A stretch of 64,000 nt of DNA from Chelativorans sp. Lineage in GTDB: Bacteria; Pseudomonadota; Alphaproteobacteria; Rhizobiales; Rhizobiaceae. The notes beneath the pieces were generated by a model. That model saw only the letters and a program-made list of their open reading frames with translations. It was not told the origin of the DNA and searched no databases. How positions within the stretch are numbered: position 1 is the stretch's first letter; every line of letters begins with the position of its first letter. The stretch is taken from positions 1 through 64,000 of the forward strand of contig NZ_JAPSLH010000022.1 of the NCBI RefSeq assembly GCF_031180965.1. Direction: 5' to 3'. The position numbers were made by a program, and so were the translations under genes. Below are positions 25,653 to 35,120 of this stretch, one piece after another.

Positions 25653-26482
25653 GACGCACTCTGGCCATTCTCGCAGGCAACCCGCTTTCGGCCCTCGGCG
25701 TGCTGCTGATCGCGCTCGTCGTGCTGTCGGCGATCTTCGCCGACTTTATCGCGCCCTTCCCGGAGCATCGGGGAGCGGTGGTGGATTTCGTCAACTTCAA
25801 CAAGCCGCCCGAATGGCCGTATATCTTCGGCACCGATCTGGTCGGACGCGACCTCTTCAGCCGCATCCTCTACGCCTACCGCATCTCGCTGATCCTGGGC
25901 GTGGTGGTGCTCGCCGTTGCCGTCCCGATCGGCGTTACGGTCGGGCTGGTCGCCGGCTATTTCGGCGGGTGGACGGAAGCGATCCTGATGCGGATCACCG
26001 ACGTTTTTCTCTCCATCCCGCCGCTGGTGCTTGCCATGTCGATGATGGGCCTGCTGGAGCCCACGCTCACCAACGGCATGCTTGCGGTCACGGCCATGTG
26101 GTGGCCCTGGTACACGCGCCTCGTCTACAATCTGACGCGCGCGGAAAAGGAGGAGGGCTATGTGCTGGCCGCCGAGGTGATCGGCGCCTCCAAGGCGCAC
26201 ATCATCTTCCGCGAAATCCTGCCCAATTGCGTGCCGTCGATCCTGACCAAGATGACGCTCGATCTCGGCTTCGTCATCCTGATCGCCTCGTCGCTGTCCT
26301 TCCTCGGCCTCGGCGTGCAGCCGCCCACACCGGATTTGGGCTCCATGGTGGCCGAGGGCGCGAAATACCTGCCGGATTCCTGGTGGCTCACCGTGTTTCC
26401 GGGGCTGGCGATCCTGGTTGCGGTCTTCGGCTTCAACCTGCTTGGCGATGCGCTGCGCGAGATCTTTGGGGTCGACCAATGA
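25649..26482 (+). CDS. ABC transporter permease, DppC type
   Basis: A 277-residue inner-membrane permease. The DppC signature FGTDLVGRDLFSRILYAYR is at about 57-75. The EAA loop is near AAEVIGASKAHIIFREILPN, and the late motif SLSFLGLGVQPPTPDLG is intact. The ATGA overlap with the preceding stop and the ATGA overlap with the next ATPase show strict translational coupling. Confidence 0.92.
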   Translation: MRRTLAILAGNPLSALGVLLIALVVLSAIFADFIAPFPEHRGAVVDFVNFNKPPEWPYIFGTDLVGRDLFSRILYAYRISLILGVVVLAVAVPIGVTVGLVAGYFGGWTEAILMRITDVFLSIPPLVLAMSMMGLLEPTLTNGMLAVTAMWWPWYTRLVYNLTRAEKEEGYVLAAEVIGASKAHIIFREILPNCVPSILTKMTLDLGFVILIASSLSFLGLGVQPPTPDLGSMVAEGAKYLPDSWWLTVFPGLAILVAVFGFNLLGDALREIFGVDQ

Positions 26483-27369
26483 CGGCGCCGACGCTTCTGA
26501 TCCGCGATCTGCATCTGGGCTTCAAGACCTATGGCGGTCTGGTCGAGGTGCTGCATGGCATCTCGCTGCATATCGGGCAGGGCGAGCGCGTGGCGCTGGT
26601 GGGCGAATCCGGCTCCGGCAAATCGGTGACCGCGCGCCTGGTCATCGGCCTCCTGCAGATGATGCGCGGGGCGCGCGTGAGCGGCCTGCTGCAGTTCGAG
26701 GGCAGGAACCTGGAAAAACTCTCGGCCGCCGAGCGCCACGCGCTGCGCGGCACGCGCATGTCGATGATCTTCCAGGATCCGACCTCGTCGTTGAACCCGA
26801 TCTACACGGTCGGGGCGCAATTCCAGGAGGTTCTGAGGCGCGCCGCGCCGGCGATCGATCGGGCAGCCGCCATGGAAAAGGCAGCACGCCTGCTGGATGA
26901 AGTGCTCATCCCCGATCCTGCCCGCGTGCTTGCGAGCTACCCTTTCCAGCTCTCGGGCGGCATGAACCAGCGCGTGATGATCGCCATGGCGCTCGCCAAC
27001 GAACCCTCGCTGCTCATCGCCGACGAGCCGGGCACCGCACTTGATGTGACGGTGCAGGCGCAGACCCTGCGGCTGATGCGGGATGTGGTCGAGCGGCACG
27101 GCACGTCGGTGCTGTTCATCTCGCACAATCTGGGCGTGGTGCGAGAGTTCGCCGACCGGGTCTATGTGATCTACAAGGGCCGCATCGTCGAGCAGGCAAG
27201 GACGGCCGATCTCTTCGAGAACCCGCGCCACCCCTACACGCAAGCGCTGATGCGGGCGATCCCGCGCGTCACCGGCGGTGGCCTTCCGGAGATCGAGGAG
27301 GAATCCGAGCGCTTCCTTGAGCCTCTCGTGGTGCATGAGGGCTGCGGCGAACCGGGAGGAATGGCATGA
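26479..27369 (+). CDS. ABC transporter ATPase, DppD type
   Basis: A 296-residue ATPase. Walker A is GESGSGKS at 43-50, the signature LSGGMNQRVMIAMAL, and Walker B LLIADEPGTALD. It ends soon after HPYTQALMRAIPRVTGG, and the C-terminal Cys-rich oligo_HPY segment is shortened, so it is about 30 residues shorter than typical DppD. It works with the next ATPase as a heterodimer. Coupled by ATGA overlaps on both sides. Confidence 0.9.
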   Translation: MTAPTLLIRDLHLGFKTYGGLVEVLHGISLHIGQGERVALVGESGSGKSVTARLVIGLLQMMRGARVSGLLQFEGRNLEKLSAAERHALRGTRMSMIFQDPTSSLNPIYTVGAQFQEVLRRAAPAIDRAAAMEKAARLLDEVLIPDPARVLASYPFQLSGGMNQRVMIAMALANEPSLLIADEPGTALDVTVQAQTLRLMRDVVERHGTSVLFISHNLGVVREFADRVYVIYKGRIVEQARTADLFENPRHPYTQALMRAIPRVTGGGLPEIEEESERFLEPLVVHEGCGEPGGMA

Positions 27370-28172
27370 CAAACCCGATCCTCTCCCTGAACTCCGTCAC
27401 GAAAACCTTCCGGACGGGAGGCCGTGAGGTGCGGGCCGTGGACGGTGTCTCGTTCGACGTGGCCGAGGGCGAGTGCCTGGCGATCGTGGGCGAGTCCGGC
27501 TCGGGCAAAACGACCATCGCCAACATGATCCTCGGCATCTATCCGCCAACCAGCGGCACAATCGCATACCGCGGCGAAGTCCTCCCAAGGCGCCGCGCCC
27601 TCTCCCATCGCCGCGCTATCCAGCTGGTGCAGCAAAACCCGCTGTCTTCGCTCAACCCGAAGCGCACGGTAGGGGCTTCGCTCAGGCTCCCGCTCGATGT
27701 GCACGGGATCGGCGACAGGTCGCGGCGGTGGGAGAGGACGGGAGAATTGCTGGAAGAAGTGGGCCTGCCGGCGGACTTCCGCTCGCGCGCTCCTGCCGCG
27801 CTTTCCGGCGGGCAGCGCCAGCGCGTGGCGATCGCCCGGGCGCTTGCCTGCGAGTCCGACCTGGTGGTGCTGGACGAGCCGACATCGGCTCTCGACGTGC
27901 TGGTCCAGGCGCGCATCCTGCGGCTTCTGAAGGAGCTCAGGGAGCGGCGCGGGCTCACCTACCTCTTCATCACCCACGATCTCGCGGTGGTGCGAAACAT
28001 CGCCGACCGCGTGGCGGTCTTCGAGAAGGGCCGCATGGTCGAGATCGACGATGTGGAAGCGATCTTCACCCGCCCGCAGCACCCCTATACGCGCGGCCTG
28101 ATCAGCGCCGTGCCCGTCGTCACCCGTGAAGAACAAGAGCTGAAAGACAGCCTCACAAAGGAAGAAGCATGA
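27366..28172 (+). CDS. ABC transporter ATPase, DppF type
   Basis: A 268-residue ATPase, short for DppF (about 330). Walker A is GESGSGKT at 42-49, the signature LSGGQRQRVAIARAL and Walker B VVLDEPTSALD. The C-terminal oligo_HPY Cys motif is absent. It completes the five-gene importer of the oxoprolinase operon. The stop overlaps the start of the GAF gene (ATGA). Confidence 0.9.
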   Translation: MTNPILSLNSVTKTFRTGGREVRAVDGVSFDVAEGECLAIVGESGSGKTTIANMILGIYPPTSGTIAYRGEVLPRRRALSHRRAIQLVQQNPLSSLNPKRTVGASLRLPLDVHGIGDRSRRWERTGELLEEVGLPADFRSRAPAALSGGQRQRVAIARALACESDLVVLDEPTSALDVLVQARILRLLKELRERRGLTYLFITHDLAVVRNIADRVAVFEKGRMVEIDDVEAIFTRPQHPYTRGLISAVPVVTREEQELKDSLTKEEA

Positions 28173-28669
28173 CCGACTACACGAATTTCGTGCGCGCGCT
28201 CGCGACGGGCGAAAACCAGCCGCAGGCCGCCTGCGACGCGCTTTACGAGCTCACGCGCCAGACTGTCGGCGTGAAGCTTTTCACGATGATGAGCTTCGAT
28301 TTCAAGGCGGGCGTGGCCGGCCGCTTCTATTCGAACATGCCGGATGCCTACCCGGTGTCAGGCACCAAGCCGGTGAACACGACGGACTGGGCGCGCCGGG
28401 TGCTGCATGAGCACAGGATTTTCGTGGCGAACGACATCGAGGGCATAGCGCAGGTCTTCTACGACCACGAGCTGATCAAGTCGCTCGGCTGCGAGTCGGT
28501 GGTCAACATTCCGGTGGTGCTGGCCGGCAACGTGATCGGCACGATCAACTGCCTGCACGAGGCGGGCTACTACACGCCCGAGCGAGTCAGGGCCGCGGAG
28601 GCGCTGAGGCTGCCTGGCGCGGCGTGCTTCATGCTTAGGGAACGCATCGAGAAAACGGAGGCCGCGTGA
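28169..28669 (+). CDS. GAF-domain protein of unknown role
   Basis: A 166-residue soluble protein made of a single GAF domain (about 15-155), with the pattern LTRQTVGVKLFTMMSFDFKA, then VFYDHELIKSLGCESVVNIP, VVLAGNVIGTINCLH and an aromatic ALRLPGAACFM end. No DNA-binding, kinase or cyclase domain is attached. It lies inside the operon between the transporter and HyuA and overlaps both neighbours by four bases. Its function is unknown; small GAF proteins can sense a ligand or act as redox enzymes. Two Cys (C109 and C126) are the notable residues. Confidence 0.75.
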   Translation: MTDYTNFVRALATGENQPQAACDALYELTRQTVGVKLFTMMSFDFKAGVAGRFYSNMPDAYPVSGTKPVNTTDWARRVLHEHRIFVANDIEGIAQVFYDHELIKSLGCESVVNIPVVLAGNVIGTINCLHEAGYYTPERVRAAEALRLPGAACFMLRERIEKTEAA

Positions 28670-30741
28670 TGGCCGGAAAGACGATACGCGTTGCAACCGA
28701 TGTCGGCGGCACCTTCACCGACCTCGTCGCCTTCGAGACGGACGAGGCGGGGGGTACCCGCATCATCACGGCGAAGTCCGACACGACACCGCCGAATTTC
28801 GAGCAGGGCGTTCTGAACGTGCTGGAAAAGGCGGGGCTCGACCCCGCCTCGGTGGACTTCCTCGCCCATGGCACGACGGTGGTGATCAATGCGCTGACCG
28901 AGCGCAAGGGCGTGAAGGTCGGCCTCATCACGACCGAAGGTTTTCGCGACACGCTGGAGATCGCGCGCGGCAACCGGCCCGACTTCTTCAACCTGCACTA
29001 TGAGAAGCCGAAGCCTTTCGTGCCGCGCTACCTCCGCCGCGAGCTGCCCGGCCGCATAAGCTACCGCGGCGAGGAGCTGCGCCCGCTCGACCTTTCCGCT
29101 CTCCCGGCGATCCTGGAGGATTTCAGGGCTGACGGGGTCCAGGCGGTGGCGATCAGCTTCCTGCACTCCTACGCCAATCCCGCGCACGAGCAGGCGGTCC
29201 TTGCCGAGGTGAAGCGGCTGTGGCCGGAAAGCGCTGCCGTTGCCTCGCACCAGATCACGCGCGAGTGGCGCGAATACGAGCGCACCAACACCGCGGTGCT
29301 CTCGGCCTATGTGCAGCCGATCGCCGAGCGCTATCTTTCCCGGCTTGCCGGCGGCTTGCGCGAAAAGGGTTTTGCCAGGAACCCGTACATCATGCAGTCG
29401 AATTGCGGGGTGGAGTCCCTCGACGTCGTCCGCGAGATCCCGATCACCATGGTGGAGTCGGGTCCGGCTTCGGGCTTCTGGGGCGCGGCGGAACTCGGCA
29501 AGCTGATCGGCGAGCCCAATGTGCTGGCGCTCGATATCGGCGGCACCACGGCAAAATGCTCGCTGATCGAGGGCGGGCAGGTCAAGATCATGACCGACTA
29601 CTGGATCGAGCGCGACCGGACCACGGCCGGCTACCCGATCATGGTGCCGGTGGTGGACCTGGTGGAAATCGGCAATGGCGGCGGCTCGATCGCCTGGGTG
29701 GACGATTTCGGCAAGCTCCATGTGGGCCCGCAATCGGCGGGCGCCGTGCCCGGGCCGGCTGCATACGGCCGCGGCGGCACGAACGCCACCACCACGGACG
29801 CCAATCTATGGCTCGGGCGGATCAACCGCGACTATTTCTGCGGTGGCGAGGTGGTGGCCAATATGGACGCTGCGGAAAAGGCGATCCGCGCCGTGGGCGA
29901 GAAGCTCGGCATCGATGCCGACGAGGCGGCGCGCGGCATCATCCGCATCGCCAACAACAACATGGTCAACGCGCTGAAGCTCGTGTCGCTGAACCGCGGT
30001 CATGACCCGCGCGACTTCACGCTTGTGGCCTTCGGCGGCGGCGGCGCGATGCATGCGGTGGCGCTGGCGCAGGAACTCGGGGTCAAGAAGGTCGTGGTGC
30101 CGGCGGCGGCCTCCGTCTTCTCCGCCTGGGGCATGATGATGTCGGACCTGAGGCGCGACTATTTTGTTACGCGGCTGGCCGACCTGAAGCCTGGAGAGGC
30201 GGCCGGGATCGAGGCGCTCTTTGCGGAAACGGAAGGCCGCGCGCGCGAGCAGTTCAAGAGCGAGGGCGTCGACACAGCCAAGGTGACGTTCCTTCGCTAC
30301 GGCAAGTTCCGCTACCAGAACCAGGAGCACACGACGGAGGTGCTCCTTGACGGCGGCGCGATCACCGACGACCGGCTTGCGGCGATCGAGAAGGCGTTCC
30401 ACGAAACCTATGAGCGCGAATATACCTATCGGCTCGACGCCCCGGTGGAGATGGTGGGGATCCACCTCGTCGCTGCCGCCGAGGTGGGCAAGCTGACGAT
30501 GGCGAAGCGCCAGCCGACGGGCGCCACAGCCGACACGGCGCTCAAGGGCCGCCGCGACGTGGATTATGCCCTGGAAGGCATTCACCAGGCGGCGATCTAT
30601 GACGGAACGAAGCTGGAGCCCGGCATGAGCTTTGCCGGACCGGCAATCGTGGAGGACCCTGGCACGACCGTAGTGATCCATCCGGGCAATCGCGTCGAGA
30701 TCGACGGCTACGGCAACATCCATATCCGTCTGGCGGCATGA
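28669..30741 (+). CDS. hyuA: hydantoinase/oxoprolinase family protein, subunit A (HyuA)
   Basis: A 690-residue ATP-binding subunit of the hydantoinase/5-oxoprolinase/acetone-carboxylase family. These enzymes phosphorylate and open a cyclic amide or related substrate. The N-terminal actin-like motif RVATDVGGTFTDLVAFE, HGTTVVINALTERKG, the second phosphate-binding motif LALDIGGTTAKCSLIE and the FGGGGAMHAVALAQELGVK motif are all present. ATG at 28669 overlaps the GAF stop by one base; a GTG lies one codon upstream. The gene is followed 10 bases later by a B subunit, the usual A-B order. Confidence 0.92.
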   Translation: MAGKTIRVATDVGGTFTDLVAFETDEAGGTRIITAKSDTTPPNFEQGVLNVLEKAGLDPASVDFLAHGTTVVINALTERKGVKVGLITTEGFRDTLEIARGNRPDFFNLHYEKPKPFVPRYLRRELPGRISYRGEELRPLDLSALPAILEDFRADGVQAVAISFLHSYANPAHEQAVLAEVKRLWPESAAVASHQITREWREYERTNTAVLSAYVQPIAERYLSRLAGGLREKGFARNPYIMQSNCGVESLDVVREIPITMVESGPASGFWGAAELGKLIGEPNVLALDIGGTTAKCSLIEGGQVKIMTDYWIERDRTTAGYPIMVPVVDLVEIGNGGGSIAWVDDFGKLHVGPQSAGAVPGPAAYGRGGTNATTTDANLWLGRINRDYFCGGEVVANMDAAEKAIRAVGEKLGIDADEAARGIIRIANNNMVNALKLVSLNRGHDPRDFTLVAFGGGGAMHAVALAQELGVKKVVVPAAASVFSAWGMMMSDLRRDYFVTRLADLKPGEAAGIEALFAETEGRAREQFKSEGVDTAKVTFLRYGKFRYQNQEHTTEVLLDGGAITDDRLAAIEKAFHETYEREYTYRLDAPVEMVGIHLVAAAEVGKLTMAKRQPTGATADTALKGRRDVDYALEGIHQAAIYDGTKLEPGMSFAGPAIVEDPGTTVVIHPGNRVEIDGYGNIHIRLAA

Positions 30742-30751
30742 GGCAGGGGAG

Positions 30752-32416
30752 ATGACCGTGACCACCACCGACCCCATCACGCTGGAGATCATCCAGAACT
30801 CGCTGCAGGCTACCGCCGACGAGATGTTCGCCGCCATGAAGAAGACGGCGATGAGTTCCATCATTTATGAGGTGCTCGACATGGGCACCGGCATCCTCGA
30901 TGCCAGCGGCCGCATCGCGAGCTCCGGCGCGGGCATCCCGGCCTTCATCGGCGTGCTCGACAAGGCCGTGCAGGTGATCGTGAAGAAATTCGACAAGCCG
31001 GGCGATATCGAGCCGGGCGACGTCTTCACCACCAACGACCCCTATTACGGCGGCGTCACCCACCTGAACGACATCGTGGTGGCCATGCCGGTCTTTGCCG
31101 GCGGGAAGATCATCGCCTGGACGGCCAATATCGCCCACAATTCCGACATCGGTGGCAAGTCGCCGGGGTCGCTTTCGGCGGATGCGACGGAGATCTACCA
31201 GGAAGGCCTGCGCCTGCCGGCGATCAAGATCGTGTCCAAGGGTGAGCCGATCAAGCCGGTCTTCGAGATCATGAAGGCGAACTCGCGCATGCCCGACTTC
31301 CTGGAGGGCGATGTGTGGGCGGCGATCGCCTCCGTGCGCATCGGCACGAAGCGGCTCGCGGAGCTTGCGGAGAAATACGGCGTCGAGACCTTCGAGAGGG
31401 CGATCGAGGCCTTCATGGATTTCGGTGAAAAGGTCTCCCTGGCCGAGCTTGCCAAGCTGCCGCACGGCACGTTCGAGCTTTCGGAGGAGCAGGACGACGG
31501 CCGCGTCTACAACGTCAAGATCACCATTTCCGACAAGGAGTTTCTGGTCGACCTTCGCGACAACCCGGACCAGGACACCGGGCCGACCAACACCAGCCGT
31601 GACGGGGTGATGGTTTGTGCGCAGATGATCTTCAAGTCGCTGACAGATCCTTATTCGCCCTGCAACGAAGGCTCCTTCCGGCCGATCCGGCTGCTGACGC
31701 GCGAGGGCTCCGTGTTCCACGCCAAGGAGCCGTCGCCCATCGGCTTCTATTTCGAGACGGAGGTCAGGGTCTACGATCTCATGTGGCGCTGCCTGGCGCA
31801 GCGCGTGCCGGAGCGGCTCGCCTCCGGGCATTTCTCGTCCATATGCGGCACGTTTATCGGCGGCCTGCATCCCGACACGGGGCGGCACTACACCATCATC
31901 GAGCCGCAGCTCGGCGGGTGGGGCGCGAGCCCGGGCCGCGACGGCAACAGCGCGATCTTCTCCGGCTTCCATGGCGAGACCTATAACTGCCCGGCCGAGA
32001 TTTCAGAGGCGCGCAACGGCCTCTTCGTTGACCGCATGGAGCTCAACATCGCCGAGGGCGGCGAGGGCAAGTGGACCGGCGGCCGCGGCATCCGCCTCGA
32101 CTACCGGATCCGCGTCGACGGCTCCTTCCTCACCGCGGGCTATACGCGAGCGAAGGTGCTGCCTTGGGCGCTCGCCGGCGGAAACGAGGGCTCGCCCAAT
32201 TTTGTCGAGGTGATGCGGCGCGACGGCGGGAAGGAGCGCTACGCGTTCGTCTCCGGCCTGACCGTGAACAAGGACGATGTGATCCGCATCCATACGGGCA
32301 CCGGGGGCGGCTACGGCGATCCGAAGGAGCGCGACAGCCAAGCGATCCGGGAGGACATCCGCAACGGCTACATCACGCCGAAACGCGCGCGCGAAGTCTA
32401 TGGATTTGCCGGCTAA
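30752..32416 (+). CDS. hyuB: hydantoinase/oxoprolinase family protein, subunit B (HyuB), copy 1
   Basis: A 554-residue B subunit that forms the catalytic complex with HyuA. It starts with the family segment DPITLEIIQNSLQATADEMF and contains NDPYYGGVTHLNDIVVAMPV, the glycine-rich TNTSRDGVMVCAQMIFKSL and the C-terminal GTGGGYGDPKERD motif. AGGGGAG precedes the ATG. A second B-subunit gene, clearly paralogous, occurs after the peptidase gene, so this operon has one A and two B subunits. Confidence 0.92.
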   Translation: MTVTTTDPITLEIIQNSLQATADEMFAAMKKTAMSSIIYEVLDMGTGILDASGRIASSGAGIPAFIGVLDKAVQVIVKKFDKPGDIEPGDVFTTNDPYYGGVTHLNDIVVAMPVFAGGKIIAWTANIAHNSDIGGKSPGSLSADATEIYQEGLRLPAIKIVSKGEPIKPVFEIMKANSRMPDFLEGDVWAAIASVRIGTKRLAELAEKYGVETFERAIEAFMDFGEKVSLAELAKLPHGTFELSEEQDDGRVYNVKITISDKEFLVDLRDNPDQDTGPTNTSRDGVMVCAQMIFKSLTDPYSPCNEGSFRPIRLLTREGSVFHAKEPSPIGFYFETEVRVYDLMWRCLAQRVPERLASGHFSSICGTFIGGLHPDTGRHYTIIEPQLGGWGASPGRDGNSAIFSGFHGETYNCPAEISEARNGLFVDRMELNIAEGGEGKWTGGRGIRLDYRIRVDGSFLTAGYTRAKVLPWALAGGNEGSPNFVEVMRRDGGKERYAFVSGLTVNKDDVIRIHTGTGGGYGDPKERDSQAIREDIRNGYITPKRAREVYGFAG

Positions 32417-32430
32417 AAAAGAGGGAAGAA

Positions 32431-33528
32431 ATGTCTGATACTGCAAAGCGCCTGGCGCGGCTCAGGGACAAAATGGCGGAGACCGGCACGGACCTGGTGG
32501 CGCTCGGCCCGGGCTCGCACATGCAGTGGCTCGTGGGTTTTCATCCGCATGGCGACGAGCGCCCGTGCCTGCTGCTCGTATCGCGCACGGCCGAAACCTT
32601 CCTGATGCCGGCGCTGAACGCGGAGGGTTCGCGCGAGGAGACGGATATTTCCTTCCACACCTGGAGCGACGACGAGGGACCGAATAAGGCGCTCGACGCG
32701 GCCCTGGAGGCGGTGGCTGCCACGGGTGCGCGGCAGGTGGTCCTCGACGAGACCATGCGCGCGGACTTTGCGCTCCTGCTTCTGGGCGCTTTGCCCGACG
32801 CGAAGCATGCGTTTACGGCGGAGACCGTGGGCGCGCTCCGGATGCGCAAGGACGAAAGCGAATACGCCGCGATCAAGATGAATGCGGGTATCGCCGACCG
32901 CGCCATGCAGAAGGCTTTTGCCGCGATCCGTCCGGGCATGACGGAGAAGGAGCTCGCGGCCGAGATCCGCGCGCATTTCGCATCCGAGGGCGCGGTGACC
33001 CAGTTCACCATCGTGGGCGGCGGCCCGAACGGCGCCTTCCCGCACCATCAGACGGGTGAGCGCAAGCTGGAGGAGGGCGACGCGATCGTCATCGACATCG
33101 GCGGCCGGAAGAACGGTTTCCCCAGCGACATCACGCGCATGGCGGTGGTCGGGCGCCCGCCGGAGGGCTATGGCCAGATCCATACGATCGTGGAAAATGC
33201 AGTTCGCGCTGCCCTTGGCGCCGCGCGGCCGGGCGTGAAGGCGAAGGAGGTGGACGCAGCAGCGCGCAAGGTGATCTCCGATGCCGGGTATGGGGAATAT
33301 TTCGTCCACCGCACCGGTCATGGGCTGGGCATTGAAGGGCACGAGCCGCCTTACATCACCGCAACATCCGAGACGGTGCTGGAAGAGGGGATGGTGTTTT
33401 CCATCGAACCAGGGATCTACCTCCCCGGCCGCTTCGGAATCCGGCTGGAGGAGATCGTCATCCTGCGCGAGGACGGGCCGGAGATTCTTTCCTCGCTGCC
33501 GCGCGACCTGTTCGTGGTGCGGATGTGA
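32431..33528 (+). CDS. M24-family metallopeptidase (Xaa-Pro aminopeptidase-like)
   Basis: A 365-residue cytoplasmic two-domain enzyme. The N-terminal creatinase-type domain is at 1-130 and the pita-bread catalytic domain from 140. All five metal ligands are visible: D222 in VIDIGG, D233 in SDITR, H297 in RTGHGLG, E326 in SIEPG and E340 in IRLEE. It is therefore likely an active dinuclear metal enzyme, an aminopeptidase P/prolidase type or a creatinase-like amidase. The ATG at 32431 follows GAGGGA. Its place between the two HyuB genes suggests it cleaves the linear product of ring opening. Confidence 0.92.
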   Translation: MSDTAKRLARLRDKMAETGTDLVALGPGSHMQWLVGFHPHGDERPCLLLVSRTAETFLMPALNAEGSREETDISFHTWSDDEGPNKALDAALEAVAATGARQVVLDETMRADFALLLLGALPDAKHAFTAETVGALRMRKDESEYAAIKMNAGIADRAMQKAFAAIRPGMTEKELAAEIRAHFASEGAVTQFTIVGGGPNGAFPHHQTGERKLEEGDAIVIDIGGRKNGFPSDITRMAVVGRPPEGYGQIHTIVENAVRAALGAARPGVKAKEVDAAARKVISDAGYGEYFVHRTGHGLGIEGHEPPYITATSETVLEEGMVFSIEPGIYLPGRFGIRLEEIVILREDGPEILSSLPRDLFVVRM

Positions 33529-35120
33529 GCGCTCTCGACCCGATCACCGCTTCGGTCATCCAGGCGGGTCTTTCCGCCGCAGCCGACGAGATGTTCGCGG
33601 TGCTGAAGCGCACGGCCATGAGCCCGATCATCTATGAGGTGCTGGACGTGGGCACCGGTGTGACCGACGCTCATGGCGAGCTTGTCAGCTCCGGGGCCGG
33701 CATTCCGACCTTTGTGGGCGTGCTCGACAAGGCGGTGAAGCGCATCGTCGAACTGACAGGCTTCGAGAACATCCGCGAAGGCGACATGTTCGTCACCAAT
33801 GACCCGTATTACGGGGGCGTGACGCATCTGAACGATGTCGCCATCGCGCAGCCGGTCTTCGCCGATGGCGAGCTCTTCGCCTGGACCGCATCCATTGCCC
33901 ACTGGAACGATATCGGCGGCAAGACGCCGGGCTCGATGGCGGTCGATGTGTCGGAGATTTTTCAGGAAGGCCTGCGGCTGCCGGCGGTGAAACTCTTTGA
34001 GGGAGGCGAGCCGATCCGCTCCGTCTTCGAGATCATCGCGGCCAATTCGCGCCTGCCCGATTTCGTGCGCGGTGACCTCTGGGCGCAGGTGGCGGCCAGC
34101 CGCAAGGCCGAAAGCCGCATCAAGCAGCTCGTGAAGGCTTACGGGCTGGAAACCTGTCGCGCAGCCCTGCAAAACCTTTTTGAGGAGGGCGCGCGGCGCA
34201 GCCTCGCCGGTCTCAACAACCTTCCTGCGGGCACCTACCGGATCGAGGAGGAACAGGACGACGGCGCGGTCTGGCAGGCCGCGATCACCGTTTCGCCCGA
34301 GCGCTTCACCGTTGATCTGCGCGGCAACCCGAAGCAGCGAGCGGCCCCTTACAATACGAGCCGCGATGGCGCCGTCATATCGGCGCAGATGATCTACAAG
34401 GCGCTCGCCGATCCGTCGCTCTTCGCCAATGCCGGCTCGTTCCGGCCCCTCGAGGTGATTACCGAACCAGGCACGATCTTCCACGCCGAGGGAAATGCGC
34501 CGCACGGCTACTATTTCGAAACGCGCATCAGGCTCTACGACATGCTCTGGCGCTGCATGGCAGAAGCAATGCCCGAGCGTCTGCCGGCGGGACATTTCGC
34601 CTCGATCTGCGGGACGGTGATCGCAGGCAACCATCCGGATACGGGCCGCCGCTTCACCATGGTGGAGCCACAGATGGGCGGCTGGGGAGCCACAAGCGCG
34701 CGAGACGGGCTCGATGCGATGTATTCCTGCAGCCATGGCGAGACCTTCAACTGCCCCGTCGAGATCTGCGAGGCGCGCTATGGGCTGGAGGTCGGCCACA
34801 AGCGGCTGAACGAAAGCGCGGAGGGCAGGGGGCTGCACTCCGGGGGGCGGGGCTTGTCGGTGAGCTATCGCCTGCGCGGCAACGCGGTGCTCTCCGCCGG
34901 TTACAGTCGCAACCGGATGCCCGTCTGGGGGCTGAACGGTGGTGGCGACGGCGGCACCAACGGCCTCACGGTCATCCGCGTCGATGGGAGCGGTGAGGAT
35001 TACGCCTTTGCCAGCGGCGTCGCGCTTGCACCCGGCGACGAGATAGTCATTCGCACCGCCAATGGCGGCGGCTGGGGAGAAAGCCAGGCCGCGGCCACAG
35101 GGCGGGTCCTTCCGCTATGA
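33525..35120 (+). CDS. hydantoinase/oxoprolinase family protein, subunit B (HyuB), copy 2
   Basis: A 531-residue second B subunit. Its first 75 residues are largely identical with copy 1 (DEMFAVLKRTAMSPIIYEVL against DEMFAAMKKTAMSSIIYEVL; both SSGAGIP and GVLDKAV). The motifs NDPYYGGVTHLNDVAIAQPV and NTSRDGAVISAQMIYKALAD are kept. The tail is shorter than in copy 1. The GTG start overlaps the peptidase stop (GTGA). It probably arose by duplication and may pair with the single HyuA to give a second substrate range. Confidence 0.9.
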   Translation: MSALDPITASVIQAGLSAAADEMFAVLKRTAMSPIIYEVLDVGTGVTDAHGELVSSGAGIPTFVGVLDKAVKRIVELTGFENIREGDMFVTNDPYYGGVTHLNDVAIAQPVFADGELFAWTASIAHWNDIGGKTPGSMAVDVSEIFQEGLRLPAVKLFEGGEPIRSVFEIIAANSRLPDFVRGDLWAQVAASRKAESRIKQLVKAYGLETCRAALQNLFEEGARRSLAGLNNLPAGTYRIEEEQDDGAVWQAAITVSPERFTVDLRGNPKQRAAPYNTSRDGAVISAQMIYKALADPSLFANAGSFRPLEVITEPGTIFHAEGNAPHGYYFETRIRLYDMLWRCMAEAMPERLPAGHFASICGTVIAGNHPDTGRRFTMVEPQMGGWGATSARDGLDAMYSCSHGETFNCPVEICEARYGLEVGHKRLNESAEGRGLHSGGRGLSVSYRLRGNAVLSAGYSRNRMPVWGLNGGGDGGTNGLTVIRVDGSGEDYAFASGVALAPGDEIVIRTANGGGWGESQAAATGRVLPL

